From NCBI GenBank assembly GCA_964356415.1, contig CAYHHK010000029.1, positions 1 through 37,210 of the forward strand: DNA of 37,210 nt. Direction: 5' to 3'. Below, one piece after another: positions 23,501-32,124 of this stretch. The notes beneath the pieces were generated by a model. That model was given only the letters and a program-made list of their open reading frames with translations, was not told where the DNA came from and did not search any database. Position 1 is the stretch's first letter. Every line of letters begins with the position of its first letter. The translations under genes and the position numbers were made by a program. This DNA is from JAPLDB01 sp964356415 (lineage in GTDB: Bacteria > Bacteroidota > Bacteroidia > AKYH767-A > 2013-40CM-41-45).

Positions 23501-24643
23501 CTATTGGTGATTAAAGGTGTATCCTTTTGAATTGAGGATTTCGGTGAGCCAGTTAATTGTGGTGATATCAAATGTTTTCATCAACTTTTCTGTTTCCAGG
23601 TTCTTTTCCTTTATGTGCTGCTCCTTTGCTAGGAAAACCTGTTGAATGGCAGTTACAATATCTTTCCTTTTCATATTACAGAATAGAACATTTGCCTGTA
23701 GGTCACTATCGGTAAGGTATTTCAGTGTATCTGGCAATGTTTTCCTGTCTATTGCCGCGATCGCAATCGGATTTTTATTTAGCAGGTCAACAAGGTCCCA
23801 GTCGGAATTTTTATTCAGGTATAAATCAGAAATGCGAAACTCTAGTCTGTACCTGTACCCTTCACTGTTGGCTTTATAAATGCTTTCATCAACGGCACGC
23901 TGCATTTTCCAGCGGTCTTTTCCAAAGACTCCATAGTGCAGGTAGGTTTCGTTTAGCTTCCGGTTCAATGAAAATAATTTCTCCATGTCAAATCCTCCGA
24001 GATTCTCAAAGTACTCAAACTTCACCTGCATGCTTGTATATTTACCCTGGCCCAATCTGGCAATGTCTTCCCACCCTGCCTGTTCGCCCATCATCGGGTT
24101 GTTGAGTAAAAAAATACTATTGACAATAATTCCCTTTTCGACGCATGTCTGAACCGGCTTGCTGTAATGTTCTCCGCCCGCATCTGCCAATCCATTGCCT
24201 GCTAGAAAAACTATCTTGATGGCATCCGGTCTTTCATTCCAGGAAATATAATCTGCGCATACCCGCAATGCCTGTCCCACAAACTGATCACCCGCTTCTA
24301 TTTGTGGACGGAGTTTCAGCAATTCATGAGTTAACCCTTCAATGTCATGTGTGAGGTCACTCAACACTTTAATGTAATAATTTTCCTTTCTGAAACTGGG
24401 ACGTGCGAACCCTACAAAACCAATCCGGAAATCCACTTTAGGATTGCATGTGCTTAATAAATGTACATAATCCCAGATGTGGTCACGCATCCTCACCAAA
24501 AGGCCATTCGTACTTCCGCTCAGGTCCAGACAAAAAACGATATCAACGGGTGGTCCATATCGTTCCTGCCCGGGATTGGTCGCGCCTGTCGCGGAGACCA
24601 ATATCAAGAATGCAAACAATACCCTGGTTACAATTCTTCTCAT
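23501..24643 (-). CDS. Secreted von Willebrand factor A domain protein
   Basis: The 380-aa product has a signal peptide (MRRIVTRVLFAFLILVSATG). A VWA domain follows: DIVFCLDLSGSTNG carries the metal-ion-dependent adhesion site DxSxS at residues 40-44, with FRIGFVGFA and AIKIVFLAGNGLADAGGEHY further on. Residues beyond about 230 are helical and charged (NRKLNETYLHYG, EQHIKEKNLETEKLMKTFDI) and match no domain I know. The end LTEILNSKGYTFNH is conserved-looking. The VWA domain suggests a metal-dependent protein interaction in the periplasm. It is convergent with the HD-domain gene, 15 bp apart, and starts 59 bp from the divergent small gene. Confidence 0.85.
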   Translation of the reverse strand: MRRIVTRVLFAFLILVSATGATNPGQERYGPPVDIVFCLDLSGSTNGLLVRMRDHIWDYVHLLSTCNPKVDFRIGFVGFARPSFRKENYYIKVLSDLTHDIEGLTHELLKLRPQIEAGDQFVGQALRVCADYISWNERPDAIKIVFLAGNGLADAGGEHYSKPVQTCVEKGIIVNSIFLLNNPMMGEQAGWEDIARLGQGKYTSMQVKFEYFENLGGFDMEKLFSLNRKLNETYLHYGVFGKDRWKMQRAVDESIYKANSEGYRYRLEFRISDLYLNKNSDWDLVDLLNKNPIAIAAIDRKTLPDTLKYLTDSDLQANVLFCNMKRKDIVTAIQQVFLAKEQHIKEKNLETEKLMKTFDITTINWLTEILNSKGYTFNHQ

Positions 24644-24702
24644 TTTAACTTATGTACAAAGATAAAACATCATCTTATCCTTTCTATGTACTTTTACGGA
24701 CA

Positions 24703-25077
24703 ATGGATGCAGAAGAAGTAAAAAAAGTAAAAGAAAAGTGGAAAAGGCTTACACAAATTCTGAAGAGTCAGTTTGGGGAAGAGCCCGATCTGCAGGTGAT
24801 ATTATTCCTGGTCGGGGTGCAGGAGCTTGGCAAAGGAACGGCTAAATTCAGTAAGGATGATAAGCAAAACCTCATGCACATTGCCACGTGCAGGGTGTTG
24901 AGTGTCTATGGTTACTATGAATTTGAAAAAACAGACGAAGATGGCTGGCATCATTACCGGTTGCTGAAACCCATACTACCTTTGTCCCATGGAGAGCAGG
25001 ATTTGTTCCTGCGAAAGGCTGTGATCAGGTACTTTGAAGAATCCGGATTAATCAGTGATCTGCGGGTGGAGAAATAG
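24703..25077 (+). CDS. Conserved small protein of unknown function
   Basis: The 124-aa soluble protein starts MDAEEVKKVKEKWKRL and has a hydrophobic core segment PDLQVILFLVGVQELGKG, then FSKDDKQNLMHIATCRVLS and a C-terminal LFLRKAVIRYFEESG. It looks mostly helical. I recognise the type as a conserved Bacteroidota unknown but can give no function. An ATG at 24652 would add 17 residues (MYKDKTSSYPFYVLLRT); I prefer 24703 since the extension lies in the short divergent spacer with the VWA gene. It is convergent with der. Confidence 0.75.
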   Translation: MDAEEVKKVKEKWKRLTQILKSQFGEEPDLQVILFLVGVQELGKGTAKFSKDDKQNLMHIATCRVLSVYGYYEFEKTDEDGWHHYRLLKPILPLSHGEQDLFLRKAVIRYFEESGLISDLRVEK

Positions 25078-25163
25078 GAATTCATAATTCTGCCAATTTT
25101 GCCATTCATCCTATTAAATCCTCCAGGCTGTTCCATCTTCACATCTTCACATTTTCAAATCGG

Positions 25164-26483
25164 CTATTCCTCCTCTTTCACCTTACTTCTGAAATATATT
25201 TCAATCGGTACACCACTCAACGGAAAATTTTCGCGCATCTTGTTTTCAATAAAACGCGTGTAGCTTTCGCTTATGTATTGTGGAAGGTTACAGAAAAAAG
25301 CAAATTGCGGGGTATGCGTCGGTAATTGAGTAACGTATTTAATCTTAATGTGTTTCCCTTTCGTAGATGGGGGAGGCGTACCCTCAATAATCGGCAGCAA
25401 TACTTCATTCAACTTTGAAGTAGGAATTCGATCCCGCCTGTGTTGAAAAACTTCTACAGCGGTTTCCAGTGTTTTCTGTATACGCTGCTTTGTTTTCACA
25501 CTCGTAAAAATGATGGGAACATCGCTGAAAGGAGTTATTTTCTGACGAATGGTTTCGGTGAATTTTTTTGCTGAGTCCTGGTCTTTTTCCATCAGGTCCC
25601 ACTTGTTTACAATGATCACCACACCTTTGCGGTTTTTTTCAATAAGGTGAAAGATGGCAAGGTCCTGGGCATTGATACCACTCTCTGCATCCAGCATAAA
25701 TAAACATACATCAGCATCTTCAATAGCACGCAGGGAACGGAGAACAGAATAAAATTCCAGGTCTTCTTTCACACGCGCTTTTCTCCTGATACCTGCAGTA
25801 TCTACCAGTACAAAATCGAAACCGAATTTATTATAACGCTTGTTGATGGTATCGCGCGTAGTTCCTGCAATAGGAGTTACAATGCTGCGCTCTTCGCCTA
25901 CAAGCATATTCAGCAGTGAAGACTTGCCTACATTTGGTTGTCCGATAATGGCAAATTTCGGAAGGCCTTCATTTGGATCCGGTGTGTCTTCAGGAAATTC
26001 TTTAATAAGTGCATCAAGCAATTCTCCGGTTCCTGTTCCACTGACCGATGAAATGCAATATGGTTCACCAAGCCCGAATTTATAAAATTCAGCGGCAGCA
26101 GGAATGCGCTGCGGATTGTCAACTTTATTTACAACAAGAAAAATTTTCTTTTTTCCCTTACGGAGCATTTTTACCACGGCATCATCCAGGTCGGTAATGC
26201 CAGATTCTACATCGACGACAAGCATGATTACACTTGCTTCTTCAATAGCAATTTCTACTTGTTTGCGGATCTCACCTTCAAATATATCCTCACTGCCGCG
26301 CACATAACCACCTGTATCAATAACCGAAAAGGTACGTCCCGCCCATTCAGAAAAACCGTAATGACGGTCGCGGGTCACGCCACTTTGCTCATCAACGATG
26401 GCCTGGCGCGATTCAGTAAGCCGGTTGAAAAGGGTGCTCTTTCCTACGTTTGGCCGGCCGACTATTGCTACTATATTAGACAT
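25164..26483 (-). CDS. der: Ribosome-assembly GTPase Der (EngA)
   Basis: Essential GTPase with two tandem G domains, needed for maturation of the 50S ribosomal subunit. In the 439-aa product, G domain 1 shows GRPNVGKSTLFNRL (P-loop), SGVTRD, DTGG and NKVD. G domain 2 shows GQPNVGKSSLLNML, AGTTRD, DTAGIRRKARV and NKWDLM. A KH-like domain ends it (PPPSTKGKHIKIKYVTQLPT, NLPQYISESYTRFIENKMRE, GVPIEIYFRSK). Length and domains are normal. Upstream lies the repeat tract around the first assembly gap, so the promoter is in or near the repeats. Confidence 0.97.
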   Translation of the reverse strand: MSNIVAIVGRPNVGKSTLFNRLTESRQAIVDEQSGVTRDRHYGFSEWAGRTFSVIDTGGYVRGSEDIFEGEIRKQVEIAIEEASVIMLVVDVESGITDLDDAVVKMLRKGKKKIFLVVNKVDNPQRIPAAAEFYKFGLGEPYCISSVSGTGTGELLDALIKEFPEDTPDPNEGLPKFAIIGQPNVGKSSLLNMLVGEERSIVTPIAGTTRDTINKRYNKFGFDFVLVDTAGIRRKARVKEDLEFYSVLRSLRAIEDADVCLFMLDAESGINAQDLAIFHLIEKNRKGVVIIVNKWDLMEKDQDSAKKFTETIRQKITPFSDVPIIFTSVKTKQRIQKTLETAVEVFQHRRDRIPTSKLNEVLLPIIEGTPPPSTKGKHIKIKYVTQLPTHTPQFAFFCNLPQYISESYTRFIENKMRENFPLSGVPIEIYFRSKVKEEE

Positions 26484-26611
26484 TTTAAGTGCTGATTATC
26501 AACAAAATAACTCAATACCCCGTCGAATAACGAATAGTACAAACGAATATGCGAATTACGAATTTGGGGATAACCGATGTGTTCGGTTGGGGCGAAGATA
26601 GGTGAAAAAAG

Positions 26612-26696
26612 TGTCATTGCGACTGCATGGAACGAAGCGGGAAGCAGTCTCCCATATAGGCGTTGTCACAGATGGGAACGAAGCAGTCCCCCGAAT
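26612..26696. repeat. Dispersed repeat tract left of the gap
   Basis: Starts GTCATTGCGAC and contains GGAACGAAGC twice, then a 55-base stretch (26642-26696) repeated exactly at 26797-26851. The GTCATTGCGA / GGAACGAAGC vocabulary is typical of dispersed bacterial palindromic repeats. The 26484-26887 interval holds only this repeat material and the gap; I see no gene in it. Confidence 0.75.
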
Positions 26697-26796
26697 NNNN
26701 NNNNNNNNNNNNNNNNNNNNNNNNNNNNNNNNNNNNNNNNNNNNNNNNNNNNNNNNNNNNNNNNNNNNNNNNNNNNNNNNNNNNNNNNNNNNNNNN
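26697..26796. other. Assembly gap (100 N)
   Basis: Exactly 100 N, so the length is a placeholder. It lies between identical 55-base copies, which points to a tandem repeat that could not be assembled. Confidence 0.98.
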
Positions 26797-26851
26797 AAGC
26801 AGTCTCCCATATAGGCGTTGTCACAGATGGGAACGAAGCAGTCCCCCGAAT
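26797..26851. repeat. Dispersed repeat copy right of the gap
   Basis: Identical over 55 bases to 26642-26696, from AAGCAGTCTCCC to CAGTCCCCCGAAT. Internal CCCAT...ATGGG arms could form a hairpin. Confidence 0.8.
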
Positions 26852-26887
26852 AAATTTCTGAATACAAATATTTTCATTCTCAAATCC

Positions 26888-28231
26888 TTACAGCATCTTC
26901 AAAATAAACTCCTCCACCTCTTTTGTCTCCCACTTCTCTTCAATCCCTGGTATTGACATCACCTTGTCCATGATTGCATTGTGGTGAACTCCCTGGCGTT
27001 GTGCTTCTGAATATGGTACATCAGGAGAAAATGTCACCAGCGTGTATTGAGGAGTCCACTTGTCAGGATGTTTTTGGTTGATGAGCGCCTCGATTTTTTT
27101 GCGGAGGAGAAATTTTTTATCCCCCACTAGGTCACGCATTTCGATAAAGTTTTCTACTGCCATATCTGCAATTGCATCACTATTGGGTTTCCGGCTTTTG
27201 CCGAACGCTAAGAATAATTTCTCCCAGTCATTTTCTTTGCTGATCATTTCATCAAATACCCGGCAGTCTTCAAAGCCACAGTTCATGCCTTGTCCGTAAA
27301 ACGGAACGATGGCATGTGCGGCATCTCCGAAGAGCAAAAGTTTGTCTTTGAAATTCCATGGAGAGCATTTTACTGTCACAAGTGAGCCTGTCGGATTATT
27401 GAAAAAATCATCCTCAAGTGTCGGCATGAGTGGCAACGCATCAGGAAATATTTGCTCAAAAAATGCTTTTACTTTTTTCTTGTCGATGAGCGATGCAAAC
27501 GATGGGTCACCTTCAAATGGAAAAAAGAGCGTACATGTAAAACTCCCATCCATATTCGGAAGGGCAATGAGCATGTATCCGCCACGCGGCCAGATGTGCA
27601 AAGCATTTTTCTCAAGCAAAAATTCCCCGTTCTTTCCTGCAGGTATAGAAAGTTCTTTGTATCCATGCTCCAGGTAATGCTGTGAATATTCAAAACGGTC
27701 AGTCTGTAGCTGGAGTTGCAAGCGTGCTGCAGAAAATCCACCATCTGTTCCTATCACATGATCGCTTTCCTGGAAACGTTTTTTCTGTGTTAGCTGGTTT
27801 TCAAACTCAGCTTTGCCGGTTCTTATGTCAACATTCGTACATCGTTCATTGAAATGAATTTTTACGTTTTCATTTCTTTCGGCAAGTGTCATCAGTTCAC
27901 AGTTCAAACCTCCGCGTGATACACTCCAGATCGCCTGCTTGTCTTTTCCATACGGCTGGTAATTGATTTCACCGGTGATGGTATGGATCATTCTTCCATA
28001 CATCGGAATTGCAACTTTTCTGATCTCGTCACCAATGCCAACAGCTTCCAGCCCCTTCCATCCGCGGTCACTCAACGCAAGATTAATGGAACGCCCTGCA
28101 GAAATTTTTTCCGTACGCATATCGCCCCTGCGCTCGAATACATTGACTTTATGACCGCGCTTGCCGAGATAGATCGCAAGCAAACTTCCAACTAACCCGG
28201 AACCAATGAGGGAGATGTTTTTTTGTGACAT
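26888..28231 (-). CDS. kmo: Kynurenine 3-monooxygenase
   Basis: FAD- and NADPH-dependent enzyme that hydroxylates L-kynurenine to 3-hydroxykynurenine, on the route from tryptophan to quinolinate and NAD. The 447-aa product has the dinucleotide motif GSGLVGSLLAIYLGKRGHKV with the FAD-ribose Glu in VFERRG, the family segment KISAGRSINLALSDRGWKGL, and LLFGDAAHAIVPFYGQGMNC (second FAD motif). The C-terminal region (FIEMRDLVGDKKFLLRKKIE) is the usual helical tail. Its start is 142 bp downstream of the kynU stop on the same strand, so they may share a transcript. Haloperoxidase-like relatives are excluded by the Kmo-specific stretches. Confidence 0.95.
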   Translation of the reverse strand: MSQKNISLIGSGLVGSLLAIYLGKRGHKVNVFERRGDMRTEKISAGRSINLALSDRGWKGLEAVGIGDEIRKVAIPMYGRMIHTITGEINYQPYGKDKQAIWSVSRGGLNCELMTLAERNENVKIHFNERCTNVDIRTGKAEFENQLTQKKRFQESDHVIGTDGGFSAARLQLQLQTDRFEYSQHYLEHGYKELSIPAGKNGEFLLEKNALHIWPRGGYMLIALPNMDGSFTCTLFFPFEGDPSFASLIDKKKVKAFFEQIFPDALPLMPTLEDDFFNNPTGSLVTVKCSPWNFKDKLLLFGDAAHAIVPFYGQGMNCGFEDCRVFDEMISKENDWEKLFLAFGKSRKPNSDAIADMAVENFIEMRDLVGDKKFLLRKKIEALINQKHPDKWTPQYTLVTFSPDVPYSEAQRQGVHHNAIMDKVMSIPGIEEKWETKEVEEFILKML

Positions 28232-28263
28232 TGATTTATTCTCTGTTTAGATAATTAGAATCG

Positions 28264-28314
28264 GGGCTTAAGCCCAATCGGTTTTGATTTTTTTTTACAG
28301 CGACCTTAAGATCG
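28264..28314. repeat. Two short palindromes between kynU and kmo
   Basis: GGGCTTAAGCCC (28264-28275, perfect) and CGACCTTAAGATCG (28301-28314, imperfect) both centre on CTTAAG and are joined by a T-rich stretch. They look like a small dispersed palindromic element; a role in attenuating the downstream kmo is possible. Confidence 0.5.
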
Positions 28315-28373
28315 TGGTAATTGAATTATTGGAATTTAACTTTAGCCACATTTTTAAGATTTCGTCAATCAGA

Positions 28374-29654
28374 TTAATTCATTAAAATTTTTTCAAGGAT
28401 CTCTCCAAATCGAAATACATCCTCAAATGAATTATATAAAGGAACCGGAGCCGCGCGGATAACATTCGGCTCACGCCAGTCGCAAACCACTCCTGCGGCA
28501 GTCAGCTTATTGAACAGGTCCTTTCCAAGTCCGTGGGCAATCATACTTAACTGACACCCCCTTCGTGCGGGATCCTGAGGAGTAATGATCTCCAGTTTAT
28601 ATGGTGAGTTTTGAATTTTTGTGTTCAGTTGTCCGATAATAAATTCCAGATAACCGGTAAGCAATTCACTTTTTGCTCTTAGGTTAGCAAGCCCTGCCTC
28701 ATCAAAAATGTCAAGCGATGATTTTAATGCAGCCATCGTAAGCACCGGATCATTGCTGAGCGCCCATGCTGAAGCAGCTTTCACCGGCTCAAACTTTCTC
28801 GGCATTTTGAATCTTGTATCGGGGTCATTTCCCCACCAGCCGGCGAATTGCGGAAGGTTTTTGCCAAAATGTTTTTCATGCACAAAAATTCCTGAAACAC
28901 TGCCCGGACCTGCATTCAGGTACTTGTAACTGCAGAAGCAGGCATAATCAACATTCCAGTTGTGAAGCTCCATTTTCACATTTCCTGCAGCATGTGCGAG
29001 ATTGAATCCACAGGTTGCACCCGCCTTGTGTGCGGCAGCAGTAATTTTCTCCAGGTCAAAATATTGTCCGGTATAAAAATTCACTGCTCCCAGCATGACA
29101 GTAGACAACGAATCGCCTGCATCTTCAATGGCCTTAATAATATCATCTGTTTGAAGGCAATGTTTACCATTCCGCGGTTTCAGGTAAATGACAGAAGAGT
29201 CAGGGTTGAAGCCATGAACATTTGCCTGTGATTGTACTGCATACAGGTCTGATGGAAAAGCATCATACTCGCAAATTATTTTGTGCCGCTTTTCTGTTGG
29301 CCGGTAAAAGGAAACAAGGAGAAGGTGCAGGTTTACCGTGAGTGAGTTCATTACTACCACTTCTTCTTTTTTTGCACCCAGCAGCGTAGCAACAGAATCC
29401 GATAAAAAGTCTTTGTAATGATACCATGGAATCCCTGCATGAAAATGTCCTTCAACGCCATAAGAAGCCCAGTCCTCCAGCTCTCTCAGGACATAATCCT
29501 GCGTTTGCTTCGGCTGCAAACCAAGCGAGTTGCCCGTGAAATAGACCACTTCTTTGCCTTCCATTATTGGAAAATAAAAGCGATCACGGAAATGACGCAA
29601 TGGATCTATTTCGTCAAGACCTTTTGCAAATGCAATTGTGTTTTCGAACTTCAT
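28374..29654 (-). CDS. kynU: Kynureninase
   Basis: PLP enzyme that cleaves kynurenine or 3-hydroxykynurenine to anthranilate or 3-hydroxyanthranilate plus alanine. With Kmo next to it, the 3-hydroxy route toward quinolinate and NAD is likely; the 3-hydroxyanthranilate dioxygenase gene is not in the window. The 426-aa product shows YFTGNSLGLQPKQTQDYV near the N-terminus, MNSLTVNLHLLLVSFYRP, the catalytic lysine in CSYKYLNAGPGSVSGIFVHE, and FAGWWGNDPDTRFKM. A start at 29702 would add 16 residues (MCRELWGRKDR...) running into the divergent hemL leader; I use 29654. Confidence 0.95.
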   Translation of the reverse strand: MKFENTIAFAKGLDEIDPLRHFRDRFYFPIMEGKEVVYFTGNSLGLQPKQTQDYVLRELEDWASYGVEGHFHAGIPWYHYKDFLSDSVATLLGAKKEEVVVMNSLTVNLHLLLVSFYRPTEKRHKIICEYDAFPSDLYAVQSQANVHGFNPDSSVIYLKPRNGKHCLQTDDIIKAIEDAGDSLSTVMLGAVNFYTGQYFDLEKITAAAHKAGATCGFNLAHAAGNVKMELHNWNVDYACFCSYKYLNAGPGSVSGIFVHEKHFGKNLPQFAGWWGNDPDTRFKMPRKFEPVKAASAWALSNDPVLTMAALKSSLDIFDEAGLANLRAKSELLTGYLEFIIGQLNTKIQNSPYKLEIITPQDPARRGCQLSMIAHGLGKDLFNKLTAAGVVCDWREPNVIRAAPVPLYNSFEDVFRFGEILEKILMN

Positions 29655-29754
29655 TAGAATGTAATCTTTACGATCTTTGCGCCCCCAAAGCTCCCGACAC
29701 ATCGTGCAGGAATTGCGAGATTATAATATTTTAATGAAACCACAAAGTAAGTCA

Positions 29755-31059
29755 ATGAATAAAGATCAATCAGAAAAACTTTATACCAAAGCAACAAAAT
29801 ATTTTCCCGGCGGTGTCAATTCTCCCGTTCGTGCATTCAAGTCTGTAGGCGGAACTCCATTGTTTATCGATAAAGGCGAAGGATGTTTTATTTATGATGC
29901 TGATGGAAATAAATTCATTGACTTCTGCTGTTCCTGGGGGCCATTGATCCTTGGACATGCGAATCCTGAAGTGGTAGAAAAAATTTACCAGACAGTAAAA
30001 AACGGATCCAGTTTTGGCGCACCTACCAGACTTGAAAATGAGCTGGCCGAATTGATCCTCACCAATAATCCGTTCATTGAAAAACTCCGTTTTGTGAGTT
30101 CAGGAACAGAAGCGGTAATGAGCGCAATACGTTTGGCAAGGGGATATACAGGAAACGATCTGATCATAAAATTCGATGGCTGTTACCATGGCCATGCAGA
30201 TTCTATGCTGGTAAAAGCCGGCAGCGGGCTGGCAACTTTTGGCATTTCTTCTTCATCGGGGGTTCCTGAAGCTGTGGCAAAGGACACAATCGTTTTGCCA
30301 CTGAATGATAAGTCTGTTGTTGAAGATGCAATAAAGAGGTATAAAGAAAACCTTGCTGCGGTCATCATCGAACCTGTTCCGGCCAACAATGGTTTATTAC
30401 TTCAGGACAAAGAATATCTGCAGTTCCTCCGTGAGGTCACAAAGCAAAACAAAGTGCTTTTGATTTTTGATGAAGTGATCTCAGGTTTTCGGATTGGTTT
30501 CACAGGAGCTGCCGGCTATTACAATATTCACCCGGATATCCTTACCTATGGAAAGATCATTGGTGGCGGAATGCCTGTAGGCGCTTATGGTGCAAGTGCA
30601 GAGATCATGAAAAGGATCTCACCCGATGGAAGCGTTTACCAGGGCGGTACACTTTCGGGAAATCCTGTTGCAATGGCCGCAGGAATTGCCACATTGAAGG
30701 GATGCCTCAAAGAAAATTTTTATCCATCACTTGAGAAAAAAACAAATCTGTTTGTATCAGCCCTTAATTCGTTTTCTGAAAAGAATAATTATCCGTTCAA
30801 GGTGTTTTCAATCGGTTCCATTTTCTGGTTTGCGTTTTCCGAAAAAGAAAAAATTCAGACAGCAGATGCCATTGATCCATTGAGCATGCAAAAATTCAAT
30901 GTGCTTTTCAACGACCTGCTTGAAAAAGGGATCTATTTCGGTCCGTCAGGGTATGAAGTTGGCTTTATTTCTTCAGCACATACCGAAGAGATCTTAACTG
31001 TAGCTGCACAGCAAATTTGTGATTCCGTTAAGCAGGTTTTTGATCAGGAAACTTCCTAA
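29755..31059 (+). CDS. hemL: Glutamate-1-semialdehyde 2,1-aminomutase
   Basis: PLP enzyme that converts glutamate-1-semialdehyde to 5-aminolevulinate, the first committed tetrapyrrole precursor. The 434-aa product has the family opening KYFPGGVNSPVRAFKSVGGT, FVSSGTEAVMSAIRLARGYT (phosphate-binding), DEVISGFRIGFTGA and the PLP lysine in LTYGKIIGGGMPVGAYG. Starts at 29677 and 29734 are also open; 29755 gives the normal N-terminus (MNKDQSEKLYTKATKY). It is divergent from kynU, with about 100 bp between the two starts. Heme made from it would serve the di-heme peroxidase encoded downstream among others. Confidence 0.96.
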   Translation: MNKDQSEKLYTKATKYFPGGVNSPVRAFKSVGGTPLFIDKGEGCFIYDADGNKFIDFCCSWGPLILGHANPEVVEKIYQTVKNGSSFGAPTRLENELAELILTNNPFIEKLRFVSSGTEAVMSAIRLARGYTGNDLIIKFDGCYHGHADSMLVKAGSGLATFGISSSSGVPEAVAKDTIVLPLNDKSVVEDAIKRYKENLAAVIIEPVPANNGLLLQDKEYLQFLREVTKQNKVLLIFDEVISGFRIGFTGAAGYYNIHPDILTYGKIIGGGMPVGAYGASAEIMKRISPDGSVYQGGTLSGNPVAMAAGIATLKGCLKENFYPSLEKKTNLFVSALNSFSEKNNYPFKVFSIGSIFWFAFSEKEKIQTADAIDPLSMQKFNVLFNDLLEKGIYFGPSGYEVGFISSAHTEEILTVAAQQICDSVKQVFDQETS

Positions 31060-31074
31060 ATATCTCTGGTTCCT

Positions 31075-31125
31075 GAATTCGTAAATTCGAATATTCGCAA
31101 ACTTTCGTTATTCGTACCTCGATAT
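31075..31125. repeat. AT-rich palindromic repeat between convergent genes
   Basis: GAATTCGTAAATTCGAATATTCG followed by TTCGTTATTCGTACC: the same AATTCG/CGAATA vocabulary as at 1265-1345 and 37045-37142. It lies between the ends of hemL and the convergent small gene and could act as a two-way terminator. Confidence 0.4.
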
Positions 31126-31131
31126 TTGTAC

Positions 31132-31554
31132 CTAAGAATAGGGATTCCCCAAATTAAAAATATTCCAAAACCCCTTTTTGTTTTTCTTCTTTTCGTAATC
31201 GTATAGCTCTTTCGCAACCATCACCCAGCCTGTTTCTCCTGCCTTGATCAGCCATGCCACAGCAGACTTATTACCTGCAACAGCATCAACGAGAATACCC
31301 AGTGTAGCCATTTTATTTTTGATCAGCCAGGCTTTTGCTGTTTCATTTCCGCTCATGGCATCCACCAGGGCTGCAAGATGAATAAAGCCATTTTCTTTCA
31401 GCCACCGGAAGGAAATTTCAATGTCTTCATAAGCATCCCAGAATTCAGAAAGTTCACGAAAGCCATTGTTCTTTAGCCAATCCTGCGCTCCCTCTTCCCC
31501 ACGGATAGCAGCACAGAGTTTTTGGAGTTCCTTTATTTCATAATCACGCACCAT
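31132..31554 (-). CDS. Small helical-repeat protein of unknown function
   Basis: The 140-aa protein is built from about four copies of a 25-residue unit: GAQDWLKNNGFRELSEFWDA (22-45), ISFRWLKENGFIHLAALVDA (46-70), TAKAWLIKNKMATLGILVDA (71-95), SAVAWLIKAGETGWVMVAKE (96-120). The repeat consensus is A-x-x-W-L-x-x-N-x-x-x-x-L-x-x-L-V-D-A. The C-terminus is basic (EKKKNKKGFWNIFNLG). No signal peptide or membrane helix is visible. It starts 3 bp after the stop of the UbiA-like gene, so the two are one transcript. I do not know a function; the repeats suggest a binding scaffold. Confidence 0.75.
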   Translation of the reverse strand: MVRDYEIKELQKLCAAIRGEEGAQDWLKNNGFRELSEFWDAYEDIEISFRWLKENGFIHLAALVDAMSGNETAKAWLIKNKMATLGILVDAVAGNKSAVAWLIKAGETGWVMVAKELYDYEKKKNKKGFWNIFNLGNPYS

Positions 31555-31557
31555 GAA

Positions 31558-32024
31558 TCATAAATATTGACCGAATAAAAGTAGCAAAAGAAATTGCAGA
31601 ATCATGGTCCCGTCTGTCCATAATTTAAAATACCAGTTTGTTTTTTTATCAGTAGCATTCAAAATAAGGAATGCCGCTGTTGTTGCAGAGACCAATAACG
31701 GAATGAAGATGGGTTTTCTTGAAGCAACGTCAAACAAAAAGTACTTTTCCTGTACTGCGCTAAGGATGCAAAACAAAACTAGCATTGTGATGCCAACCGC
31801 TTTCATCTTCTTCACCCCGTAAATCATGGGCAGACTGATATTGCCAAACCTTCGTTCGCGTTCCATGTCGCGTATTTCAAACGGAATGGTGATGGCATAA
31901 ATAAAAAGGAATCTCCGGAAAAAAATAATGGTCAGCTCAGCCCCGGAAATATTTTCAAGAACCGGAAGTAAAGGGATTACAACGGTAATGAATGTCCATC
32001 CGAATGCAACAGTAAAAACTTTCA
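31558..32024 (-). CDS. UbiA-like prenyltransferase, 5' end lost in gap
   Basis: Reading the minus strand back to the edge of the N-run extends the frame well beyond the first ATG (31866), to 154 residues. The product is a membrane protein starting KVFTVAFGWTFITVVIPLLP, then IIFFRRFLFIYAITIPFEIR, DMERERRFGNISLP, and three more hydrophobic segments. The FEIRDMERERRFG stretch corresponds to the second Asp-rich motif of UbiA-family prenyltransferases (FDIRD...D...G..TLP in Bacteroidota members), with the first and last Asp replaced by Glu. The N-terminal half with the first Asp motif is missing. Substrate is unknown. Confidence 0.65.
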
Positions 32025-32124
32025 NNNNNNNNNNNNNNNNNNNNNNNNNNNNNNNNNNNNNNNNNNNNNNNNNNNNNNNNNNNNNNNNNNNNNNNNNNNN
32101 NNNNNNNNNNNNNNNNNNNNNNNN
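32025..32124. other. Assembly gap (100 N)
   Basis: Exactly 100 N, so the true length is unknown. It cuts the UbiA-like gene on its left and the secreted protein gene on its right. Confidence 0.98.

Noticed and set aside
26612..26851. CRISPR-like array
   Set aside because: Only two visible copies of a 55-bp unit, no regular unique spacers and no cas genes.
29677..29754. 26-residue N-terminal extension of HemL
   Set aside because: It runs through the divergent promoter region; the 434-aa form matches family length and N-terminus.
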